Below are positions 1-5,742 of a stretch of 5,933 nt of DNA, in pieces. Positions within the stretch are counted from its first letter, which is position 1, and each line of letters starts with the position of its first letter. Location: NCBI GenBank assembly GCA_937875035.1, contig CALNCF010000306.1, forward strand, positions 1-5,933. The letters run 5' to 3'. The position numbers and the translations under genes were made by a program. The notes under the pieces are model-generated. The model saw nothing but the letters and a program-made list of their open reading frames with translations, did not search any database and was not told where the DNA came from. Source of the stretch: an uncultured Sphingobacteriaceae bacterium. Its GTDB lineage: Bacteria > Bacteroidota > Bacteroidia > Sphingobacteriales > Sphingobacteriaceae.

Positions 1-119
1 CTTCTACCCGTACCATCGATAATTTCATCCTGGCCTTCCGGAAATATTTTGAAGAAGACCCGAAGAACCCGAAGCACTTTCACTCGATCCGGGGAGTGGG
101 GTATAAGTTCACGGACTGA
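1..119 (+). CDS. Response regulator, OmpR/PhoB family, C-terminal end (5' truncated by window edge)
   Basis: Only the last 38 codons are present, in the frame that starts at base 3 and ends with TGA at 117-119. The translation has the recognition-helix and wing signature of an OmpR/PhoB winged-helix DNA-binding domain: S-T-R-T-I-D-N-F-I near the start of the fragment, then the closing H-S-I-R-G-V-G-Y-K-F. The R-G-x-G-Y hairpin just before the C-terminus is the family hallmark. In the family this domain binds direct repeats in promoters after phosphorylation of an N-terminal receiver domain, which lies outside the window. The TID-N-F-I and E-D-P-K-N-P-K form is what I expect for Bacteroidota members. 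hemE follows 50 bases downstream on the same strand, so cotranscription is possible. The partner histidine kinase and the regulon cannot be seen here. Confidence 0.9.
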   Translation, partial: STRTIDNFILAFRKYFEEDPKNPKHFHSIRGVGYKFTD

Positions 120-169
120 TATCCGCAGAAAAAAAACAGATCATTTGTAAAAAAAATAAAGAAGAGCTC

Positions 170-1198
170 ATGCAAGATTCATTGTTGATCAAAGCCGCAT
201 TTTCAAAGCCCACCGAGCGCCCGCCTGTATGGATGATGCGCCAGGCCGGGAGGTTCATGAAGGAGTACTGGGAGATAAAGAATAAATATTCCTTCCTGGA
301 GATGTGCAAAACGCCGGAGCTTGCCGCTGATGTAACGATGCTGCCGGTCGACCTGCTGGACATCGACGCGGCGATCCTCTTCTCCGATATTTTAGTTACG
401 GCCGAAGCTATGGGCGGGGACCTTTCCTTTACAGCCGGGGTGGGTCCGAGGTTCTCCAACCCGGTGCGTACGGCTGCCGACATCGCGGCCCTTCCGGAAG
501 TGGATGTGGAAGCGAAGCTGGGTTATGTACGCGACGCGATCAGGGTGGTGAAGCAGCGCCTGAACGGCCGTATTCCCCTGATCGGTTTTGCAGGCGCGCC
601 CTTTACAGTGATGAGCTATATGGTAGAAGGTGGATCATCAAAAGACTTCAAGCTGACCAAGTTGATGCTGCACAATCACCCGGAGCTTGCCAAAGACCTG
701 CTTTCCAGGATCGCGAAGGTAACGGTGGATTACCTGAATATGCAGATCGCCGCAGGCGTGGATGCCATCCAGATCTTCGATTCCTGGGCCATGGCCTTGT
801 CGTGGAACGACTATAAAGAATTTTCGCATCATTATATCGCAGAGATCATTTCAGGCTTAAACCGCAAGGACATACCGGTGATCTCTTTCTGCAAGGGCAG
901 CTCGGTATTCGCACCGCTGATGGCAGAAGCCAGGCCGGACGTGATCTCGATCGACTGGAATGCCGACCTGCTCGACATCAAAAAGCGTTTGCCGCAGGGC
1001 ATCGCGGTACAGGGGAACCTCGATCCGCATATCCTGTATGCTGATAAGAAAGTGATCAGGGAACGGATCCACCAGCTCTTCGAACGGATGCGAGGGGAGC
1101 CGGGCTTCATCTTCAACTTAGGCCATGGCATTATGCCCGATATCCCGTTCGACCATGTGAAATACGCGGTGCAGGTGGTCCGGGAATTCCGTTACTAA
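170..1198 (+). CDS. hemE: Uroporphyrinogen decarboxylase
   Basis: A cytoplasmic enzyme of tetrapyrrole synthesis: it removes the four acetate carboxyl groups of uroporphyrinogen III to give coproporphyrinogen III, without a cofactor. The 342-residue product is full length for the family. The signature W-M-M-R-Q-A-G-R is at residues 21-28, with R24 and R28 the expected substrate-binding arginines. D73 in I-L-F-S-D-I-L corresponds to the pyrrole-coordinating aspartate. Y150 in M-S-Y-M-V-E-G-G, S205 in I-F-D-S-W and H319 in N-L-G-H-G-I are the other expected active-site positions, so the enzyme looks intact. The start is the ATG at 170, right at the conserved N-terminus. The leader (129-165) is A-rich with only a weak purine stretch (AAGAAGAG), as is common in Bacteroidota. 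The frame ends in tandem stops (TAA at 1196-1198 and 1199-1201). No other hem gene is in the window. Confidence 0.97.
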   Translation: MQDSLLIKAAFSKPTERPPVWMMRQAGRFMKEYWEIKNKYSFLEMCKTPELAADVTMLPVDLLDIDAAILFSDILVTAEAMGGDLSFTAGVGPRFSNPVRTAADIAALPEVDVEAKLGYVRDAIRVVKQRLNGRIPLIGFAGAPFTVMSYMVEGGSSKDFKLTKLMLHNHPELAKDLLSRIAKVTVDYLNMQIAAGVDAIQIFDSWAMALSWNDYKEFSHHYIAEIISGLNRKDIPVISFCKGSSVFAPLMAEARPDVISIDWNADLLDIKKRLPQGIAVQGNLDPHILYADKKVIRERIHQLFERMRGEPGFIFNLGHGIMPDIPFDHVKYAVQVVREFRY

Positions 1199-1224
1199 TA
1201 AGAGCGGAAGCCTGCCGGAACTCA

Positions 1225-1257
1225 TTTGTACGGAAGCGGCGAATTTTTTTATTTTTA
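1225..1257 (+). promoter_or_regulatory. Candidate Bacteroidota sigma-70 promoter for the barrel gene
   Basis: TTTG at 1225-1228 could serve as the -33 element. TATTTTTA at 1250-1257 matches the Bacteroidota -7 consensus TAnnTTTG at all fixed positions but the last. The spacer is 21 bases, within the range described for the phylum. The octamer ends 4 bases before the ATG at 1262, so transcription would begin at or very near the start codon. This is inferred from sequence only; the element is T-rich and could match by chance. Confidence 0.45.
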
Positions 1258-1261
1258 CAGG

Positions 1262-2401
1262 ATGTATAAATCATTCCTGCCGGTAAGGATCGTATACACG
1301 ATCCTTTTTTGTGGCCTGATGGCAGCTCCGGCAACTGCGCAATTGAATAATACGTTCTTCGAGAACCAGCGTTCGCTGGATGCAGAGCGTACCGGTTCCT
1401 TATACCTGTCGGTCTACAACTTCAATTACCAGCGGAACTACGAATACTTTAATAAGTTTGCCGATGGCCTTACGTATTACGGTTTCAACCTGCAGCCTGA
1501 GCTGGCCTGGTATTCCTCGGATCATGTGCTGGTAACAGGGGGGCTGTTCATGAGGAAAGATTTCGGGAATTCCGGCATCTATAATACCCAGCCGGTGTTT
1601 ACCGTCAATTATCATAAGAAGAATTTCCAGATCATTAACGGAAGCCTGAACGGCAATGTGGCTCACCGCCTGGTAGAGCCGATCTACGATTACGACCGTA
1701 TTATGACCGACCCGCTGGAATACGGAACCCAGTTCCTGTATAAGGACAGCACCTGGAATATTGATGCCTGGATCAACTGGGAGAAGATGATCTATAAGCC
1801 TTCGCCCGAACAGGAGGAGATCTCGGGCGGAGCCTCGCTGGCTTATACCCTGCTGAACAACGAACGCTTTCATGTTTCCATCCCTTTCCAGTTCCTGGCC
1901 TATCACCAGGGCGGACAAATTGATACGATCGACGTTCCGCTGACCACGGTGGTCAACTCGGCTGTCGGGTTTCAGCTGAAATGGTATACCGGCCGGGTGC
2001 TGAAGTATGTACACACGGAAAACTATTTCCTGACCTATAAGGATTTTTCCTTTACCAAACGAAGGATCTTCAGCCAGGGTAACGGGCTGATGCTGAATGC
2101 CGGGCTGAAATTCAAGCCGGCCGACCTCTCCGTGACCTATTGGAAGGGCAATGGCTTCGAGTCTGTGCACGGTGCGCCGGGCTACGAATCGGTGTCATCG
2201 CATATTCATCACCCGGGCTATTCGGAAGATACCCGCGAGCTCATCATTATGCGTTTGGTGAGCGATTTTAAGGTATCGGACCATTTGTATATCGGTACCC
2301 GCCTGGAGCCTTATATCGATCTGCGCAACCCGAAGCTGGAATTTGTGAACTCCCTGTTCCTGGTCTACCGCGAGGATTTTAAACTTAAAAAGATCAGATA
2401 G
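1262..2401 (+). CDS. Putative outer-membrane beta-barrel protein of unknown function, with signal peptide
   Basis: I do not recognise a characterised family. From the ATG at 1262 the protein is 379 residues. It begins with a classical signal peptide: K3 and R9, a hydrophobic core around residues 10-20, then A-A-P-A-T-A with likely cleavage before Q27. An upstream in-frame TTG at 1226 would put aromatic and acidic residues before the signal, so the ATG is preferred. The mature part is rich in short alternating aromatic/polar stretches typical of beta-strands (for example 47-57, 111-118, 207-215, 236-242, 342-353), with turns rich in N, G and D. It ends in a strand-like stretch (F361 to F373) followed by a basic tail. 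N-Y-E-Y-F-N-K-F-A-D-G (59-69) resembles a motif I associate with uncharacterised Bacteroidota barrel-like proteins. The gene lies 63 bases after hemE and 34 before the radical SAM gene. Outer-membrane location is inferred; a periplasmic beta-rich protein is the alternative. Confidence 0.7.
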   Translation: MYKSFLPVRIVYTILFCGLMAAPATAQLNNTFFENQRSLDAERTGSLYLSVYNFNYQRNYEYFNKFADGLTYYGFNLQPELAWYSSDHVLVTGGLFMRKDFGNSGIYNTQPVFTVNYHKKNFQIINGSLNGNVAHRLVEPIYDYDRIMTDPLEYGTQFLYKDSTWNIDAWINWEKMIYKPSPEQEEISGGASLAYTLLNNERFHVSIPFQFLAYHQGGQIDTIDVPLTTVVNSAVGFQLKWYTGRVLKYVHTENYFLTYKDFSFTKRRIFSQGNGLMLNAGLKFKPADLSVTYWKGNGFESVHGAPGYESVSSHIHHPGYSEDTRELIIMRLVSDFKVSDHLYIGTRLEPYIDLRNPKLEFVNSLFLVYREDFKLKKIR

Positions 2402-2423
2402 CCCATATCTCGCCCGTCTTAAC

Positions 2424-2431
2424 TATCTTTG
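2424..2431 (+). promoter_or_regulatory. -7 promoter element (perfect TAnnTTTG) of the radical SAM gene
   Basis: TATCTTTG at 2424-2431 is an exact match to the Bacteroidota -7 consensus TAnnTTTG. It lies in the 34-base gap after the barrel gene and ends 4 bases before the ATG at 2436. This predicts a start of transcription at about the first base of the start codon, i.e. a leaderless or near-leaderless mRNA. No TTG-type -33 element stands at the usual distance upstream, which weakens the call. There is also no Shine-Dalgarno sequence before this ATG. Confidence 0.55.
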
Positions 2432-2435
2432 CGGC

Positions 2436-3386
2436 ATGTTATTCGGGGATAAGAACTATAATTATTACGGCAGGTATTTACGCGAGAAATACGAGGGTCA
2501 CCGTGTGTTCAAGGTGATCGTGGACGGAGGCTTTACCTGTCCGAACCGCGATGGCTCCAAGGGTTACGGAGGCTGTACCTATTGTAACGTGGATTCTTTT
2601 ACCCCCGAGCTTTCCCGTTCGCTGCCCAGCCTGAAAGACCAGGTGCAGCAGGGTATGGAGCGTGCCCGGAACATGTACCGTGCGGATAAGTTCATTATCT
2701 ATTTTCAGCCTAATACCAATACCTACGCCCCGGCGCATTACCTGAAGATGATGTACGACGAGGCCCTGTCGGTCAATACCGAAGACATTGTAGGCCTTTC
2801 GGTAGGAACCCGCCCGGACTGCATCGACGCGGAGAAAGCCGCCCTGTTAGAAAGCTATACCGATCGTTTTGATGTGGATATCGAGATGGGCATGGAGTCG
2901 ATCTACGATGAAACCCTGGCGAAGATCAACAGGGGATGTACTCATGCTGAGTTAGAAACGGCCCTGGCGCTTTTCGAAAACTCCAAAGTGGAGGTTTGCG
3001 TGCATACCATCTTCGGCTTCCCCTGGGAGACCCGGGAGATGATGCTGAAATATGCCGATGTGATCAATCAGTATAGGCAGATCAAATACGTGAAATTCCA
3101 CCACCTGCATATTGTAGAAGGTTCTATTATGGGGGTGCTGTACAAGCGCGAGCCCTTTAAGCTTTTCAGCCTGGAAGAATATGCTGATTTCCTGAGCGAG
3201 CTGCTGCCAAGGGTGCGGCAGGATGTGATCATCCAGCGCCTCTTCGGTCTTTCCGACCTCGACCTGCTGATCGCGCCCAACTGGGGGATGAAGAAATCGG
3301 AGATGCTCTACCGCATCGAGCAGGAATTCCTGCGCCGTGATGTAGTGCAGGGATCGGCCCTGCAGGCCGAGCTTAGCGAGGCCTGA
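2436..3386 (+). CDS. Radical SAM protein, TIGR01212 family (E. coli YhcC-like)
   Basis: A 316-residue product, the normal size for this family, whose biochemical role has not to my knowledge been settled. The Fe-S cluster cysteines sit in F-T-C-P-N-R-D-G, then G-G-C-T-Y-C: C35, C47 and C50, a CX11CX2C spacing. This differs from the usual radical SAM CX3CX2C but is the normal form in YhcC-type proteins. Further family features are Y-F-Q-P-N-T-N-T-Y (89-97), V-G-T-R-P-D-C (122-128), the SAM-barrel segment E-M-G-M-E-S (150-155), I-N-R-G (164-167) and F-G-F-P-W-E-T (193-199). The C-terminal part carries a conserved H-H-L-H (222-225) and a basic stretch before L-I-A-P-N-W-G. It resembles Elp3-like radical SAM proteins, but no acetyltransferase domain is present. 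The start is the ATG at 2436, directly after the -7 element. It converges on the RNase H-like gene, 9 bases between stops. Confidence 0.92.
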   Translation: MLFGDKNYNYYGRYLREKYEGHRVFKVIVDGGFTCPNRDGSKGYGGCTYCNVDSFTPELSRSLPSLKDQVQQGMERARNMYRADKFIIYFQPNTNTYAPAHYLKMMYDEALSVNTEDIVGLSVGTRPDCIDAEKAALLESYTDRFDVDIEMGMESIYDETLAKINRGCTHAELETALALFENSKVEVCVHTIFGFPWETREMMLKYADVINQYRQIKYVKFHHLHIVEGSIMGVLYKREPFKLFSLEEYADFLSELLPRVRQDVIIQRLFGLSDLDLLIAPNWGMKKSEMLYRIEQEFLRRDVVQGSALQAELSEA

Positions 3387-3395
3387 TCCAGGATA

Positions 3396-3875
3396 TTACT
3401 GAACCATTTTATTGGCACAATACGAGCTGGCAAAGGCTTCTGGCTTGGCTTTGAACACAAAGCCCATGCTGAGAATATAGCCCATGGCTTCGTGCAGCGC
3501 CTGGTTCGATTTGAAGTTCGGGTTGGTGTTGATGTCGGCATGCACTTCCAGGTCTACATCGTACAGGTCGAGCAGGTCGCACAGGGTATAAGCCGTTTCA
3601 ATGGAGCGCGACACTTCGTTCAGCATACGTTCCTTAATGCTCATCTTCTTGGAGATCCGCTCCTGCTGGATGAACATGAAGCCGCCCTTCTGCTCGCGCA
3701 GGAAAACAATGACGGTAGCGAAGTCGATCACGTTTCCCTTCACCTGCGAATCAGTGCCGATGCAGACCTTCAGTTTGTTTCCCAGTAAGCTTTCCCGTTC
3801 AATGGCCTTTTCTACGGCCCCGATAATGGATTCCCCGAGGGGTTCTCCACTGAATTTTTTCCATACCATAGTCAT
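3396..3875 (-). CDS. RNase H-fold protein, YkuK family (formerly DUF458)
   Basis: A 159-residue protein matching the predicted RNase H-like YkuK family (Pfam RNaseH_like), named after B. subtilis YkuK. The first strand carries V-C-I-G-T-D-S-Q (37-44) with D42 as the probable first metal-binding acid. An amphipathic helix holds E-R-M-L-N-E (82-87), with E87 or E82 as the second. V-H-A-D-I-N (111-116) gives D114 as the third. The closing helix K-P-E-A-F-A-S-S (144-151) gives E146 as a possible fourth. This D/E/D/E set fits two-metal nuclease chemistry on RNA or RNA-DNA hybrids, but activity is inferred from fold, not shown. The start is the ATG at 3875-3873; a second ATG two codons later (3869-3867) is equally possible, and neither has a clear Shine-Dalgarno. 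It is monocistronic, with its own upstream region. Confidence 0.87.
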   Translation of the reverse strand: MTMVWKKFSGEPLGESIIGAVEKAIERESLLGNKLKVCIGTDSQVKGNVIDFATVIVFLREQKGGFMFIQQERISKKMSIKERMLNEVSRSIETAYTLCDLLDLYDVDLEVHADINTNPNFKSNQALHEAMGYILSMGFVFKAKPEAFASSYCANKMVQ

Positions 3876-3940
3876 GTGAGTTAAGTTGTACTGTAATCTT
3901 TTGACCGGTAATTGATTATGAGCTCAATTAAGAGGTTTGA

Positions 3941-3948
3941 TAAAGATA
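3941..3948 (-). promoter_or_regulatory. Candidate -7 element for the YkuK-like gene
   Basis: Read on the - strand, 3948-3941 is TATCTTTA, differing from the Bacteroidota TAnnTTTG consensus only at the last base. A TTG at 3975-3973 on the same strand is a possible -33 element, but the 24-base spacer is slightly long. The leader to the ATG at 3875 would be about 60 bases. Sequence-only inference. Confidence 0.35.
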
Positions 3949-3993
3949 AAACGAATGCGTGCCCGGGAGGGTCAAGCCAGCGTTATATTTTTA

Positions 3994-4007
3994 TTAACAT
4001 CTTAACA
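3994..4007. repeat. Tandem TTAACA repeat, 8-base period
   Basis: TTAACA occurs at 3994-3999 and again at 4002-4007, separated by TC. It sits upstream of the candidate promoter of the YkuK-like gene, in an otherwise AT-rich intergenic stretch. Short direct repeats in this place can be binding sites for a dimeric regulator such as an OmpR-family protein. Two short AT-rich hexamers can also arise by chance, so no function is assigned. Confidence 0.3.
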
Positions 4008-4066
4008 ATGAGAAGGATGATTGGTTTCGGGAGATGACGGGAGGATATTCAGAAAAGAGCATAACA

Positions 4067-4099
4067 AACCAAGGGCTGGTATGATGCCAGCCCTTGGTT
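4067..4099 (-). terminator. Hairpin terminator of the secreted repeat-protein gene
   Basis: Bases 4067-4079 and 4087-4099 are a perfect 13-base inverted repeat (A-A-C-C-A-A-G-G-G-C-T-G-G) around a 7-base spacer. It starts 22 bases past the TAA of the - strand secreted protein gene. On the - strand the stem is followed by TGTTATGCTCTTTTC, a mixed rather than pure T tract. On the + strand there is no T tract, so I assign it to the - strand gene. Stem strength and position are seen directly; termination is inferred. Confidence 0.7.
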
Positions 4100-4121
4100 G
4101 TGTAGTGTGTATGAAGCGGGG

Positions 4122-5630
4122 TTATTGCCTGATCAGCTTCCGGGTGATCACCTGCCCGGCGCTGGTTTCCATCCGCAGGAAATATATACCCGCCGGTTGT
4201 TCGACAGACATCGGCCCGGTGTGGCCGGTAGTGTTCAGCACCTGGATCAGGCGGCCTGTATAATCGAGTAAGCTGATCTTTTGAACGGTATGCTGATCGT
4301 CGCTGATAAAGATATGATCGTGGAAAGGGTTCGGGTACACATTCGGTTCGTATGCGTTTCTAATTTGCGGACCGGTGGATACATGCGGGTCCAGGCTGAT
4401 CCTTGCCAGCGCAAAGTGAGCGTTGCTGTGCAACCGGGAGGAGCCCCCGGCAACGAGCTTACCCGGCGATTGCATCTTCATGGCTTGCAGGTAATCATGG
4501 CCCGGTGAAATATCCAGGTCGAAGGTGCCGCTGCCGTTAAAGCTGGTATCCAGGCTTCCGTCCGCCATCAGGCGGCTCAGGGTATAGCCATAGTTGTAAT
4601 CAGAGATTTCCTTGCTCCCCCCGATCAGTATCTTGCCGTCGGTCTGTACTTCCAGGTCTTTAAAAGGATAGCGGTGACTGACCAGCCCGCCTGTGCCGAA
4701 ACTAAGGTCGGGTGTACCATCCGCATTAATCCTGAGCAGCATGGCCGACATATGGTACCCGGCCATCAGGATCTTACCACCGGGTAATTCGCGTACGACA
4801 GAAAGGAGCTCGGGGATATTAGGCATTGTATCATAGATGTCTGTTACTACCTTGCCATCCTGTCCGAAACCCTGTACGAAGTTCCCGCTTACATCCAGCT
4901 TGCAGTAGGCTGTTTTGAAATTTTCCAGGTCCGAGCCCTCGTAACCTACACATATGATATGACCATCACTCAGCAGCGCGGCCTGCCAGAAAATAAACCG
5001 GAATCCTGGACCTGATAGCTTTAGCGTACCGTTTATTCCAAACCCTTCGTCGGCGATGCCATTGCCTGTCAGCTTGGTCAGGATAGCCCCTGTATAGTTG
5101 TTGCCTCCCAGCAGGATGGAGCCATCTGTAAGGAGCATGAGGGAGCTGATATGGCTGTCGGAATCGTACGATTTATACACCCCGTATTCTCCGAAGGTGC
5201 TGTCTGTTGTTCCATTCTGATGATAGCGGATCACAAAGGCTTCGTGTGTGCCGGGGCCGTTATTTCCCGGACCTACATAATAAGATCCGGCAACGATGAT
5301 CTTGCCGTCAGGTTGCAGGAGTATGTCGAGCGGGAACTCCGAGTATTCGATCTCGGTTGTCACCAGGCCGTTTACTCCGAAATCGTGATCGGCTGCGCCA
5401 TTCGCGTCGGTTTTAGATAAGGTAAGGTGATAGATGCCGCTGCCGCCGCCCTGCAGGGTATAGCCGGCGCTGATAATGCTCCCGTCGGGGGTGAAGGCAA
5501 GGCAGTTGATCTCCGACGTATTCGTAGTAACAACAATACCGGATTGCCCGAAAGAAGGGTCCGGGCTTACATGCTGGGCGCTGAGCGATAACCCGGCCAG
5601 CAGCATACACAGGGTAAAAAATGATTTCAT
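4122..5630 (-). CDS. Secreted delta-60 repeat protein with type IX secretion sorting domain (probable beta-propeller)
   Basis: The 502-residue product starts at the ATG at 5630-5628. It begins with a signal peptide (M-K-S-F-F, a hydrophobic run, then S-L-S-A with likely cleavage before Q19). An upstream in-frame TTG at 5666 would only add twelve residues before it, so it is rejected. Seven repeats of about 51-62 residues follow. Each has a D-x-x-F-G-like motif (25-28, 82-85, 144-147, 195-198, 253-256, 309-312 and 362-365 region) and a D-G-K-I-like strand (49, 108, 169, 222, 283, 331, 389). This is the delta-60 repeat pattern, and seven copies suggest a seven-bladed propeller. The C-terminal ~75 residues form a Por/type IX sorting domain: V-Y-P-N-P-F (431-436), L-D-Y-T-G-R, P-A-G-I-Y-F-L-R, then a basic R-K-L-I-R-Q end. 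It is expected to be exported by Sec, then secreted or attached to the cell surface. The ligand or substrate is unknown, and no catalytic motif is seen. Confidence 0.88.
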   Translation of the reverse strand: MKSFFTLCMLLAGLSLSAQHVSPDPSFGQSGIVVTTNTSEINCLAFTPDGSIISAGYTLQGGGSGIYHLTLSKTDANGAADHDFGVNGLVTTEIEYSEFPLDILLQPDGKIIVAGSYYVGPGNNGPGTHEAFVIRYHQNGTTDSTFGEYGVYKSYDSDSHISSLMLLTDGSILLGGNNYTGAILTKLTGNGIADEGFGINGTLKLSGPGFRFIFWQAALLSDGHIICVGYEGSDLENFKTAYCKLDVSGNFVQGFGQDGKVVTDIYDTMPNIPELLSVVRELPGGKILMAGYHMSAMLLRINADGTPDLSFGTGGLVSHRYPFKDLEVQTDGKILIGGSKEISDYNYGYTLSRLMADGSLDTSFNGSGTFDLDISPGHDYLQAMKMQSPGKLVAGGSSRLHSNAHFALARISLDPHVSTGPQIRNAYEPNVYPNPFHDHIFISDDQHTVQKISLLDYTGRLIQVLNTTGHTGPMSVEQPAGIYFLRMETSAGQVITRKLIRQ

Positions 5631-5695
5631 AAGATAGTTTGGTTTTAGGATGCTTTCCCTGATCAATATGTATGCCGCTGTAAGGCAAGGGTTAT

Positions 5696-5729
5696 AAAAA
5701 GCCTCGCTGCAAGCTGCGATTTTGCGAAG
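5696..5729 (-). terminator. Possible intrinsic terminator after the methyltransferase remnant
   Basis: On the - strand, CTTCGC (5729-5724) can pair with GCGAGG (5707-5702) as six pairs including one G-T wobble. The loop is 16 bases. A C and then five T (5700-5696) follow directly. It begins 13 bases after the methyltransferase's natural TAA and lies upstream of the secreted-protein gene, so it would separate the two transcripts. The stem is short, so confidence is limited. Confidence 0.4.
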
Positions 5730-5742
5730 GAGAACTTACCGG

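Noticed and set aside
1226..1261. Upstream TTG start for the barrel gene
   Set aside because: It would place twelve extra residues before a textbook signal peptide and overlap the candidate promoter. The ATG at 1262 is better placed.
1316..1330. Possible lipoprotein cleavage site at the cysteine in the barrel protein's signal peptide
   Set aside because: The residue before the cysteine is phenylalanine, not G/A/S, so it does not fit a lipobox. The A-T-A signal peptidase I site downstream fits better.
1400..2170. A 256-codon open frame on the - strand
   Set aside because: It lies entirely inside the signal-peptide-bearing barrel gene on the other strand. It has no recognisable domain or signal and an amino acid mix typical of an antisense shadow. 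The + strand frame has the promoter, signal peptide and beta pattern.
3382..3392. Small hairpin CCTG-ATC-CAGG in the convergent gap between the radical SAM and YkuK-like genes
   Set aside because: The stem is only four pairs with no T tract on either strand, too weak to call a terminator.
3492..3879. Two + strand open frames (3492-3788 and 3601-3879) opposite the YkuK-like gene
   Set aside because: The - strand frame has clear family motifs (I-G-T-D-S-Q, V-H-A-D-I-N), while these frames show none and are shadows.
4008..4037. Nine-codon ATG-to-TGA frame in the intergenic stretch
   Set aside because: It is very short, has no ribosome binding site and no recognisable context, and is expected by chance.
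5631..5638. TATCTT directly before the ATG of the secreted repeat protein as a -7 element
   Set aside because: It lacks the final TTTG match and runs straight into the ATG, which would put the transcript start inside the coding sequence.
5631..5666. Upstream TTG start for the secreted repeat protein
   Set aside because: It would put twelve residues ahead of a normal signal peptide that begins M-K-S-F-F at 5630.
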